Made by a program: the position numbers and the translations under genes. The notes below the pieces were generated by a model. It had not been told where the DNA came from. It ran no database searches and saw nothing but the letters and a program-made list of their open reading frames with translations. Source: Lacticaseibacillus zhaodongensis (lineage in GTDB: Bacteria; Bacillota; Bacilli; Lactobacillales; Lactobacillaceae). Taken from it: a stretch of 64,000 nt of DNA. Shown here one piece after another: positions 44,291-51,933 of this stretch; the stretch's first letter is position 1, and every line of letters starts with the position of its first letter. The stretch spans positions 434,001-498,000 of the forward strand of contig NZ_BLBG01000001.1 in the NCBI RefSeq assembly GCF_009687905.1. Direction: 5' to 3'.

Positions 44291-45291
44291 TGAAAGCTGC
44301 CCAGATCCAAAAATATGCGAAGTCTCTTGATGTCCAGATTAACAACATACCCAAGCCTGAGCCGACTGACAACGAAGTTCTGATCCAGGTTAAGTATGCG
44401 GCGGTCAATCCTTTAGACTTGATGAACATCGATGGCAGTGTCAAGCTGATCCAAAGCTATTCGATGCCGTTGACGCTGGGTAATGAAGTGTCCGGTGTGG
44501 TGGCGGCAATTGGCGCGCAAGTGAGCCGTTTTCGCGTTGGCGATCAGGTTTATTCGCGCTTGCCGTTGAACAAGATCGGCGGCTTTGCGGAATATGTCGC
44601 CGTGGATCAAGCCGCGATTTGGTTTATCCCGCAGCATCTATCGTTAAAACAAGCGGCGGCGGTGCCGTTGACTGGTTTGACGGCTTATCAAGGCTTGACG
44701 GAAGAATTACAGATCAAGCCTGGCCAAACCTTGTTCATTCCTGGCGGTTCAGGGAGTTTTGGCCAAATGGCGGTGCCGTTAGCCAAGCAAATTGGTGTCA
44801 ACGTCATCGTTTCTGGCAACGCACTTGCTAAAGCGCGCATCATGGCGCTAGGGGCCAGCCAATATCTTGATTACCGCAAAGAGGATTTTTGGACGGTACT
44901 TGATCCAGTCGATGCCATTATCGATACGCGCGGCGCCAAAGCGCTGCCGCTGGAAATGGGGGTGCTTAAACCCGGCGGCCGGCTGTTGAGCTTGATTGCT
45001 GGGCCGAACAAACAATTTGCGGTGGCGCGGAATTTGCCGTTCTGGAAAACACTGTTGTTTGGCGTAGCTGGCTATCGCTTTGATCGTTTGGCGCGGCAAC
45101 ACCACAGCCTTTATCGCTTTATCTTTGTGCGCGCAGACGGGCACCAGCTGCAGCAGATCACATCGATTGTAGAAACTAACCACATCGTGCCGGCCATCGA
45201 TGCGCGGGTCTTTGATCTTGATCACATCAATGATGCCTTGCAACTGGTGGCGCATGGGCGATTGACCGGCAAAGTGGTCGTGGCATTATAG
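44290..45291 (+). CDS. Zinc-independent NADP-dependent oxidoreductase (quinone oxidoreductase type)
   Basis: 333 residues from ATG 44290. Medium-chain dehydrogenase/reductase fold: GroES-like N-terminus (VLIQVKYAAVNPLDLMNIDG, LTLGNEVSGVVAAIGAQV) and a Rossmann part with LFIPGGSGSFGQMAVPLAKQIG for NADP. No zinc ligands, so it belongs with quinone or enal reductases. Four-base-type overlap with tetR shows one operon; likely a detoxification enzyme induced by reactive carbonyls or quinones (inference). Confidence 0.9.
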   Translation: MKAAQIQKYAKSLDVQINNIPKPEPTDNEVLIQVKYAAVNPLDLMNIDGSVKLIQSYSMPLTLGNEVSGVVAAIGAQVSRFRVGDQVYSRLPLNKIGGFAEYVAVDQAAIWFIPQHLSLKQAAAVPLTGLTAYQGLTEELQIKPGQTLFIPGGSGSFGQMAVPLAKQIGVNVIVSGNALAKARIMALGASQYLDYRKEDFWTVLDPVDAIIDTRGAKALPLEMGVLKPGGRLLSLIAGPNKQFAVARNLPFWKTLLFGVAGYRFDRLARQHHSLYRFIFVRADGHQLQQITSIVETNHIVPAIDARVFDLDHINDALQLVAHGRLTGKVVVAL

Positions 45292-45310
45292 CCAGTACGA
45301 GAGGCAAAAC

Positions 45311-45349
45311 AATTCCTGCTCAGACAAACTCGTCTGGGCAGGAATTTTT
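45311..45349 (+). terminator. Terminator after the oxidoreductase
   Basis: AATTCCTGC-CAGAC / GTCTG-GCAGGAATT around AAACTC, then TTTTTA. Confidence 0.88.
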
Positions 45350-45464
45350 AATCAGGTCCCGCATTTTGTACAGCGACAAAAAAAGGCCTCATTACAGAGA
45401 CCCGTCAACAGCTGATAAACTTATCGATCAATGAATCAGACAAACTTCACGAGATTTCTGCATC

Positions 45465-45753
45465 TCAAGTAAATTCAACCTTGAGTTTCTTCCCAAGTGC
45501 AAAAGAGTGCAAAAGCAATCTTGCTCATGGTATCGAAGCTAGTGTTCTGGCCGTGCTCAATGCGCGCAATCGTGGATTGTGGGACATGGGCCCGCTCTGC
45601 CAACTCACGCTGGGTCAATCAGTCACGTTCACGTTCGTTCAACAATGCTACCGCACTTTTAAGTTTAGAAGATTCAGCGTCAAACCCTTCCTTAAATTCG
45701 GGATCTTTAAGTTGTTCAGCGAGATAATCGTCAAAAATAATATTCTTTGCCAT
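45465..45753 (-). pseudogene. XRE-family antitoxin, broken (HigA-like)
   Basis: Starts at ATG 45753 with SD GGGAGG and reads AKNIIFDDYLAEQLKDPEF and FDAESSKLKSAVALLNERERD, then an in-frame TGA (45619-45621), then LTQRELAERAHVPQSTIARI, a clear HTH, and FDTMSKIAFAL. A perfect 10-bp tandem duplication (45496-45505 and 45506-45515) then shifts the frame; removing it restores a family-like end GKKLKVEFT and a stop at 45465. Two independent lesions, so the gene is dead. Confidence 0.85.
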
Positions 45754-45754
45754 G

Positions 45755-45850
45755 CTACTTACCTCCCAAATTATCATAGTATTCCGTCCGAAGTTCTTTG
45801 GCGTGATTCAGCTCAGACGGCTCTTGTTTCAATTCAAGATGGCCCAATGT
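45755..45850 (-). pseudogene. Toxin C-terminal remnant (HigB/RelE-like)
   Basis: About 30 codons ending HAKELRTEYYDNLGGK and a TAG one base before the antitoxin ATG. This is the usual end of RelE/HigB-type toxins that precede an XRE antitoxin (pattern with a basic REI.HA.ELR.EY tail). Everything upstream is missing and the frame is closed by a stop; the GGDEF-EAL gene ends within it. Confidence 0.6.
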
Positions 45851-45854
45851 TCAA

Positions 45855-47666
45855 TTATGCTGCTGGTAGAGCTGGCTTACCGAAGTAGAAGCCTTGGCAG
45901 TATTGAATTCCCAAGCTGGTTGCAAACTCAACGTCGGCTTGGCTTTCCACGCCCTCAAGGATGAGTTCGATGTTAGCTTTTTTGGCGGTATCCGCCCAGA
46001 ACTGGACGCGCTCACGAATGCGCTCTGGCGACTCGTGCTTACGCAGGTTCTGCATGGCGAACTTAATGCCGTCGATGTATGGCAAGACTTGTTTGACGAG
46101 TTCGTAAGAATTATCCGAGCCAACGTCATCAATGAAGATATTGATACCCGCGCTCCGATAAATCGAGGTGATGCGCCGAATCGCGGAAAGATCTGGTACC
46201 GAAGTGATCTCAACGACCAACTTTTCCGGGCCATAAGCCGCTTTGGTAAAACCGGCTAGGGCCTTAGCAAAATTGGTATCCGCGAACTGGTCGCGGGTGA
46301 GGTTGATATCCATGCGTTTAAGATTGCTGCTCGTAATCACCTTAGTCATCAGCGCAATCTGCTCTTCAACACCGATGTCGAAGCGGCCTGGTAGGTGCCA
46401 GTGGTCACCGTCTTGTTGCCGTAACAATAATTCGGCACCCCAAGTCTCCGCGCTGGTTTTGTTCGGTTTAACGATTGGTTGCGCGAAGTAGGTGAGTACC
46501 GGTTCGTCGCCGTCGATAGTCACACCGCTGCCGTAGATTTGATTTTGACCGCGTTGCTTGCAGACGCGGAGGTTGTCATCCGCCCGGGCAAAGGCTGAAC
46601 CAATGCTGGGGTCTTCTTGCTGGGTTACAGTCAAGCCAGCCGAAACAGTCAGATGTGCATAACCACCGTTGACGGGGAACCGTTTATTGGCAATTCGTTC
46701 CCGGCAGTCGTTAACAACCGTGGCCGCTTGTTCGGGGGTGATGCCGAGGAAGCCTAGGGTGAATTCTTCACCGCTAGCCCGGTACAATCGTGCCGTCACC
46801 TTGGCATCGTGCACGGTGTTCTGAATCATGTCCGCAATCGTCAGCAAAACCAGGTTGCCAGATAAATACCCATAGTGTTGGTCAAAGGAACTGAATTGGT
46901 CAACATCAATTGCGGCAATTACCATCTGTTCGTGCCGATCTTGCGCATCTTGGAACATGCTGTCCATATCGGTTTGGTCGTTCGCAAACACTGCTTCTGA
47001 AGTCATTTGGTCGTAAGCCGCGGCCCGCTGCAATGCACCGGTGCGCGCGTCGGCCGTGACCGTCAAACGAATGTATTCGCCAACAGCAATACCAACGATG
47101 GCATATGCGAGTAACTCGCGCAGCCACCACCAAGGATCAAAAGTCCGGGGCTGGGAGACGTAAATGCCAATAATTCCAATCAGTCCCAGAACAAAAAGGC
47201 CTAAGTAGTCGCGCAGCCGGTTCTTCTGCACCCACTGCCGGATCACGATGAGTCCGCAGAGAATTACCACCCAACTGATGTAGGCCGCGATGACGAGCGG
47301 CCCAAGCGGGTTGGCGTAATGCAGCAAGTAGACAAAGCAGCACAGTTCCTGAATGATGATCGTCGGCCAATCGCCGGTGCGTACCGCAATGGTGTAGAGA
47401 CTGACCAACATCAAGTTGAGAAAGGGCCAATGCATTCCAAACACGTGCATTTGCGGGTCAACGTGGTATTGCATGTCCTGCAACATGTATAGCATCCATA
47501 AATAAATTAAGCCGCCGATCCGCACGATCATGGTCCGGTGGGCGACGATAAAAGGTGCTACTGACCGGTCGTTGACCCAGTACAGTAAGGATGTCATCCC
47601 CAATGCCAGAAAAATGCTTAACAATAGTGTTGTAACGTAAGAGATGGTGATCATGCCAACGCCCAT
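45855..47666 (-). CDS. GGDEF-EAL membrane protein (c-di-GMP phosphodiesterase)
   Basis: 603 residues. Multi-pass membrane N-terminus (residues about 1-185), GGDEF domain (about 215-370) and EAL domain (about 380-603). The GGDEF loop reads SGEEF and its substrate-binding FDQHYGYLSGN is kept, so activity or GTP sensing is possible. The EAL part keeps the key acids: GAELLLR for EAL, NLTRDQFAD (Asn), EITS (Glu), DDVGSDN (Asp-Asp), IDGIKFA (Lys), LEGVES (Glu) and CQGFYFGKP (Gln). A phosphodiesterase is the best reading. SD GGGGGG eight bases before ATG. Confidence 0.92.
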   Translation of the reverse strand: MGVGMITISYVTTLLLSIFLALGMTSLLYWVNDRSVAPFIVAHRTMIVRIGGLIYLWMLYMLQDMQYHVDPQMHVFGMHWPFLNLMLVSLYTIAVRTGDWPTIIIQELCCFVYLLHYANPLGPLVIAAYISWVVILCGLIVIRQWVQKNRLRDYLGLFVLGLIGIIGIYVSQPRTFDPWWWLRELLAYAIVGIAVGEYIRLTVTADARTGALQRAAAYDQMTSEAVFANDQTDMDSMFQDAQDRHEQMVIAAIDVDQFSSFDQHYGYLSGNLVLLTIADMIQNTVHDAKVTARLYRASGEEFTLGFLGITPEQAATVVNDCRERIANKRFPVNGGYAHLTVSAGLTVTQQEDPSIGSAFARADDNLRVCKQRGQNQIYGSGVTIDGDEPVLTYFAQPIVKPNKTSAETWGAELLLRQQDGDHWHLPGRFDIGVEEQIALMTKVITSSNLKRMDINLTRDQFADTNFAKALAGFTKAAYGPEKLVVEITSVPDLSAIRRITSIYRSAGINIFIDDVGSDNSYELVKQVLPYIDGIKFAMQNLRKHESPERIRERVQFWADTAKKANIELILEGVESQADVEFATSLGIQYCQGFYFGKPALPAA

Positions 47667-47867
47667 CTTATTGACCCCCCAGTGTCTATGTACTTTAACA
47701 TTCCCCTAATTAAGCTAATTATTCGTACCCAGATTAACTCATAATCAGTATAAACAATAATATGTGAATAAACAAACATTATTGACCGAAAAGCACGAAT
47801 TAATGTTCTCAAGTTACGTGCAAATCCGCATTATACGATAGTGTCAAGACAATAAAGAAACAAAAAA

Positions 47868-47910
47868 GACTGAATACCGTAAATTGTCCGGCATTCAGTC
47901 CGTTTTTTAA
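47868..47910. terminator. Terminator between padA and GGDEF-EAL gene region
   Basis: GACTGAATACCG / CGGCATTCAGTC around TAAATTGTC, A6 before and T6 after. On the minus strand it ends padA. The AT-rich stretch from here to 47667 holds nothing else seen. Confidence 0.85.
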
Positions 47911-47934
47911 TTATTAGATTATTGATTAGTCGGA

Positions 47935-48489
47935 TTAACGGTTAATCATTTTGTAGTTCTCATCATAAAATTTACCATTCCGAATGTCGTCAGGCATGCC
48001 GGCATATGGTTCTGCTGCAATTACCTGGTCGTTGTTCTGACCGGCATCGCCAATATAAGTGATGTTGGCAAATTCGGGTACGACCAGCTTTGGGTAGGTC
48101 GCGTATTTTTCGCGCGCTTCAAGCATGCGGTCCAGGTGCTCGTTTTGGTAAGCAACGGTGATTTCTGGGTGATCCTGCACCCACTTAGGGAAGAATATGG
48201 TCCCGTTCAAGCGGTGCTCATTGGGAACGAAGTCGAGGGCAACGTCAGTCCCGGTTGGTTCGGTCCAGGCGATTTTGTAAATTCCGGCCGTCAGCATGGT
48301 GATGTGTGCTTCCTGGTCGGTTACCCAACGTCCTGCAACCATGCCACCGTGAATCCGGTAGTCAACAGTGTGGTCGTTCTTAGCGTACCATTCGTATTCC
48401 CAACCATTGTCATAGGTGTAGATGAAGTGGGTACCAAGAAAATCGTCGAGCGTTTCAAAATGCTTGTCCATGTGATTCAAGTTTGCCAT
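47935..48489 (-). CDS. padA: Phenolic acid decarboxylase
   Basis: 184 residues. Decarboxylates p-coumaric, ferulic and caffeic acid to 4-vinyl phenols, removing toxic plant acids. Highly conserved family: [49 protein letters not shown] and an acidic tail DEN. The catalytic Tyr pair and Arg/Glu of the beta-barrel pocket lie in these segments. Divergent from padR; SD AGGAGGAATTAAC. Expected to be induced by phenolic acids. Confidence 0.96.
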   Translation of the reverse strand: MANLNHMDKHFETLDDFLGTHFIYTYDNGWEYEWYAKNDHTVDYRIHGGMVAGRWVTDQEAHITMLTAGIYKIAWTEPTGTDVALDFVPNEHRLNGTIFFPKWVQDHPEITVAYQNEHLDRMLEAREKYATYPKLVVPEFANITYIGDAGQNNDQVIAAEPYAGMPDDIRNGKFYDENYKMINR

Positions 48490-48513
48490 TGTTAATTCCT
48501 CCTGTATTTCAGT

Positions 48514-48533
48514 ACATGTAAATAATTACATGT
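48514..48533. promoter_or_regulatory. PadR operator
   Basis: The palindrome ACATGTAAATAATTACATGT (20 bp) fits the ATGT-N8-ACAT recognition pattern of PadR. It sits about 25 bases before padA and about 57 before padR, so one site can control both. Confidence 0.8.
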
Positions 48534-48589
48534 TTTAAGCAACGTGACTATGATATACTGTTGTCATCAGCAGGTCAAGGAGAAATAAC

Positions 48590-49129
48590 ATGGCAAAACG
48601 CAACATTTTACAATTCATCATTTTGGGGCTCCTGAATCAGCAGGCCCGGACCGGCTACGAACTGACGAAAGCCTTCGATTCGGATATTGGCGAATTTTGG
48701 TCGGCGCAACACAGCCAAATTTACCCACAGCTGCAGCGTTTAGAGGCGGATGGCCAGATCATCCACAGCGATGAGGTGAGCGGCGAAAAGTTGAATCGCA
48801 AGCGTTACGCAGTCACTAGCGCTGGGCAGGCAGCATTGAACGATTGGCTGGCCGCCGACACCGAACCAACAATTGGCGGGCGGGATGAGTTTGCGCTCAA
48901 ATTGTACTTTATCAAGTCGCCAAGTGATCCGCGTCTGCAGCGCATGCTCGCGGAACAACAAGCATTCCACACCCAAAAATGCGCGCATTTGCAGGCCCAG
49001 ATGGCGGCCAAGTTTCCAGAGCGGCAACACGCGGACGATTTTGGCCACTATCTGGTGCTTGACCACGCGATTCGGCGGGAGACAGCATATGTTCAATGGC
49101 TGCAGTCGGCTAGTGAACAATTGGCATAA
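48590..49129 (+). CDS. padR: PadR family repressor
   Basis: 179 residues, PadR subfamily 1. Winged-helix domain (residues about 1-90): LQFIILGLLNQQARTGYELTKAFD and HSQIYPQLQRLEADGQI, then a C-terminal dimerisation helix pair (QRMLAEQQAFHTQKCAHLQAQM). Represses the divergent padA until a phenolic acid binds. A -10 TATACT is at 48554-48559. SD AAGGAGAAA. Confidence 0.95.
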   Translation: MAKRNILQFIILGLLNQQARTGYELTKAFDSDIGEFWSAQHSQIYPQLQRLEADGQIIHSDEVSGEKLNRKRYAVTSAGQAALNDWLAADTEPTIGGRDEFALKLYFIKSPSDPRLQRMLAEQQAFHTQKCAHLQAQMAAKFPERQHADDFGHYLVLDHAIRRETAYVQWLQSASEQLA

Positions 49130-49138
49130 TTTTGTAAA

Positions 49139-49187
49139 CAAAAAAACGCCGCCGCCAGCACGTAAATCTGTGCTGCCGGTGGCGTTG
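49139..49187 (-). terminator. Terminator of the LysR gene
   Basis: GC-rich stem AACGCC..GCAGCAC / GTGCTG..GGCGTT; on the minus strand it ends in GTTTTTTTG. It also lies at the end of padR, where the plus strand lacks a T-run. Confidence 0.75.
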
Positions 49188-49219
49188 CTACCAAATGTAA
49201 TAATCGGACGCGGGTGAAC

Positions 49220-50101
49220 TTATTTAACTAATGGTTTGAACCGGTCAATGAAGGCGCTAGTGATGGGAGTTTGCAGGCGGTGCTTCCGCCACGCCAGAAC
49301 GGTGTGGGTCTGGACGCGAGGCGAGAAGGGCACGAAGCGGACGCCAGAATGATTGTGGCGGTCGATGACCCCTTCAATCGTCAGTGCTGCGCCGACTTGG
49401 GCCTGCACGAGCGGAATGACATTAAAAATCAGGTTGAAGTGGCCAACGATGTTCAGGTCAGCTGGATCGATCTGGGCCCAGTTGCTAAGCAGTTGTTGGA
49501 CGGCACTGCGACTGGATATGATTAGCGGAATCCTGGTCAACATTTCTGGCTCGATGACGGGCGCAGTGGCAATTGGCGCATCAACGCTGACGACTAGGCC
49601 CCAGCGCTCGGTGTGGGCGAGGGTGAGATGATCGTATTTATCAGCATTGACGGGCTCCAGCAACAGGCCCAAGTCAATCAGACCCTTGTCCAGCCGGTCG
49701 AAAAGGTCGTCACTCGTGCCGGTAAACAGATTAAAGGTGACGGCTGGATATTCAGTTGTGAAAGCCCCAAGCTCTTTGGCCAGGGTGTGGCTACTATCCG
49801 CTTCAACGGCACCAATGTTGATGTTGCCACTGAAAAGCTCGCGGCGGCGGTCAATGAACGTCTGCTCGGTTTGTTCACTGAGCGTCAGAATTTCCTGCGC
49901 TCTAGTTTTGAGGTACAAGCCGGCTTGGGTCAGAATCAGGCCGTGATTACTGCGGGTGAATAATGGGGCACCAAGTTCATCTTCCAGCCCCTTTAATTGC
50001 CGTGAAAGTGTTGGTTGTGTGATGTGGAGTCGTTCAGCCGCGCGCGAAATCGACCCCGCTGCATCGATCGCCAAAAAATACTTTAATAGCCTTAGTTCCA
50101 T
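49220..50101 (-). CDS. LysR family regulator
   Basis: 293 residues. HTH at the N-terminus (LKYFLAIDAAGSISRAAERLHITQPTLSRQLKGLEDELGAPLF, residues about 5-48) and a periplasmic-binding-like effector domain (about 90-290). The last gene of a minus-strand set with a NAD(P)-binding protein, a carboxymuconolactone decarboxylase-like protein and a cupin; a possible site for it lies upstream of the cupin. Effector unknown. Confidence 0.94.
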   Translation of the reverse strand: MELRLLKYFLAIDAAGSISRAAERLHITQPTLSRQLKGLEDELGAPLFTRSNHGLILTQAGLYLKTRAQEILTLSEQTEQTFIDRRRELFSGNINIGAVEADSSHTLAKELGAFTTEYPAVTFNLFTGTSDDLFDRLDKGLIDLGLLLEPVNADKYDHLTLAHTERWGLVVSVDAPIATAPVIEPEMLTRIPLIISSRSAVQQLLSNWAQIDPADLNIVGHFNLIFNVIPLVQAQVGAALTIEGVIDRHNHSGVRFVPFSPRVQTHTVLAWRKHRLQTPITSAFIDRFKPLVK

Positions 50102-50119
50102 GACCCTGCCTCCTTGCAG

Positions 50120-50740
50120 CTAGTAAGGACGTTCTCCGCCAGTTCCAGCTTGATCAATTCCTAAACTACTATAACTGTGTAGCTCAGGGTTGACAATAAT
50201 CTGCAGGATTAGATCCGCAGCGTTCATGCGGGAAACAGTAGCGTCTTTGAATGGCGTTCCTTTGGCGGTCAGCTCATTGTTGATCTCATTTGCGGTCGTC
50301 ATGTACGCGGGGCGGATCAAGGTGTAATTTAGACCGCTGTCTTCGATAATTTTGGCTGCGCGTCGGGTGTCTGCGATTACCTCGGGGCCAAATCTGTCAG
50401 GATCCTCATGATACAAGCCCAGCCCGGTGGCAAACAGCAGTCGTTTGGGCCCGGCACTAGTCATGGTGCGCACGATGTTTTGGGCGAGCGGCGCAAGCTT
50501 ACCGCTCAGGTTGGCGTAAACAATATCTTGTCCCGCCAGTGCCTGCACGAGCGCTTGGTAATCGTTGACATCGGCTTCAATGACGTTTTCACGGCGGGGG
50601 TCAACTTGCTGCAGGCGACTCGCGCGGCGCAAGTACAGGGTTAATTCGCTGTCAGTCTTAGTGAGAAGGCGGCGTTCAACAATCCGGGCAATTTGGCCGT
50701 TCGCACCCAAAATCAAGACCCGCGGCACGCTGTTACTCAC
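50120..50740 (-). CDS. NAD(P)H-binding oxidoreductase (atypical SDR)
   Basis: 206 residues. Rossmann start VLILGANGQIARIVERRLL, then LFATGLGLYHE and YTLIRPAYM, which match the NAD(P)-binding YwnB/NmrA-like group. There is no YxxxK catalytic pair, so reductase activity is uncertain. It overlaps the upstream carboxymuconolactone decarboxylase-like gene by 8 bases. Confidence 0.85.
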   Translation of the reverse strand: MSNSVPRVLILGANGQIARIVERRLLTKTDSELTLYLRRASRLQQVDPRRENVIEADVNDYQALVQALAGQDIVYANLSGKLAPLAQNIVRTMTSAGPKRLLFATGLGLYHEDPDRFGPEVIADTRRAAKIIEDSGLNYTLIRPAYMTTANEINNELTAKGTPFKDATVSRMNAADLILQIIVNPELHSYSSLGIDQAGTGGERPY

Positions 50741-51053
50741 CGTAAATTTCCTTGGCTAATCCGAATGCAGACCACGCTTTTGGCCAGCCTGAGTAAAAGC
50801 TCAGGTGGGTGATCAGCGCAACCATCTCGGTTTTGGTCACACCATTGTCCTTCGCAATTTGCATGTGGGCCTTGAGCTGTGGAAATAATCCTTGTGCCAT
50901 CAGTGCGGAGCAGGTGATGAGGCTCCGGTCGCGGGCGGACAGTTCGTCTTCCTTAGCCCAGACTTCGCCGAACAACACATCATCGTTGAGGGCCGCAAAT
51001 TGGGGAGCAAACTTCCGCAAGTTGTCGTGGCCAGCGGTTTGTTTTTTTGCCAT
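50733..51053 (-). CDS. Carboxymuconolactone decarboxylase family protein
   Basis: 106 residues, single CMD domain: VLFGEVWAKEDELSARDRSLITCSALMAQGLFPQLKAHM, followed by VTKTEMVALITHLSFYSGWP. It has Cys48-like residue in TCSAL but not the CxxC of AhpD, so peroxidase activity is unlikely. It lies between the cupin and the NAD(P) protein with only 3 bases to the cupin stop. Confidence 0.9.
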   Translation of the reverse strand: MAKKQTAGHDNLRKFAPQFAALNDDVLFGEVWAKEDELSARDRSLITCSALMAQGLFPQLKAHMQIAKDNGVTKTEMVALITHLSFYSGWPKAWSAFGLAKEIYGE

Positions 51054-51056
51054 GTT

Positions 51057-51470
51057 TTAGTCCTCCACTGCGTTGTACTGGGCGTCAGAAACGGGTCCTA
51101 GCCATTCAGGGGTACCGGCGGTGATGGCGATGTGGGCGAACCAACTGTCCTTGGTTGCTCCGTGCCAATGTTTGACTCCATCGTGGGTGACTACGACATC
51201 GCCGGGGTGTAGTTTACGAGCGGCCTGGCCTTCTTCTTGGTACCAACCCGCACCGCCAGTTACCAGTAAAATCTGAAAGCCGTTGTGGTGGATATGCCAG
51301 TTGTTACGGCACCCGGGTTCGAAGGTGACGTTGCCCACGCCGACATTTACTGCCGGATCATTGACGAGGTTCTTGAGGTAACTTTGACCGGTGAAATACT
51401 GGGCGTAGGCGTCATTCTTGGCGCCCATGCCGAAAACATCATTTTTGACGGATTGTTCATTTTGACTCAT
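51057..51470 (-). CDS. Cupin domain protein
   Basis: 137 residues. Cupin motif 1 NNWHIHHNGFQILLVTGGAGWYQEEG and motif 2 GDVVVTHDGVKHWHGAT, giving three His as metal ligands. Same set as a CMD-like protein and an NAD(P) protein, a common lactobacillus group that resembles small-molecule oxidoreductase systems. First gene of the minus-strand operon. SD AGGAGTAAC. Confidence 0.9.
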   Translation of the reverse strand: MSQNEQSVKNDVFGMGAKNDAYAQYFTGQSYLKNLVNDPAVNVGVGNVTFEPGCRNNWHIHHNGFQILLVTGGAGWYQEEGQAARKLHPGDVVVTHDGVKHWHGATKDSWFAHIAITAGTPEWLGPVSDAQYNAVED

Positions 51471-51539
51471 GTTAGTTACTCCTTTGCAGATAGCTGTTTA
51501 GGTAAGGTTGCACGATTGCAGCGCTTCGATGAATCTAAG

Positions 51540-51567
51540 TGTATGACCACATGAAATATGCGTCCAA
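51540..51567 (-). promoter_or_regulatory. Candidate promoter of the cupin operon
   Basis: Minus strand TTGGAC (51567-51562), 16 bp, CATACA (51545-51540). The -10 is weak, as is common for LysR-activated promoters. Confidence 0.5.
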
Positions 51568-51582
51568 TACCCACTTTATGTA

Positions 51583-51600
51583 CCTAATATACTTTTTAGG
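51583..51600. promoter_or_regulatory. Candidate LysR operator
   Basis: CCTAATATACTTTTTAGG: arms CCTAA/TTAGG with a T-N11-A-type centre. The middle is about 58 bp before the predicted start of the cupin transcript, the place where LysR activators usually bind. Confidence 0.5.
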
Positions 51601-51933
51601 CATGTTCGTGGCTACAATTAATCCGGTAATGACCGCTTTGTTGGTCACGGTTTGGAAAGACCGGCTACAGGTTGCAATGATTTAAGTGCATGATATAAAT
51701 TATCCAATCATAACCCATTAGTAAAACGTTGAAATTATTACAAGTTACATTAGGTCTATTACCAGAAAAAATAAGCACAGCGGTAATACAGATTCAGCAA
51801 GGTTAATTGACCATTAAATGTAATAAACCGTCGTTTTGCGATTGAACAATCGTTTACATTCAATCTTTACCCATTATCCTATTGACCTTTACGTGCTTAG
51901 GGATAATGATGTACCTAGTCTGGGGGGACTGTC
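51601..51933. other. AT-rich intergenic stretch before diguanylate cyclase 2
   Basis: Noticeably lower GC than the genes. A TTGACC (51882-51887) with TAATGA (51904-51909, 16 bp) may be the promoter of the next gene. Small hairpins exist (TGACC / GGTCA near 51630-51647). No gene or RNA recognised. Confidence 0.5.

Noticed and set aside
42050-47666. Prophage or integrative element around the accessory genes
   Set aside because: No integrase, structural phage genes, attachment repeats or tRNA target were seen; the region looks like separate small gains and losses.
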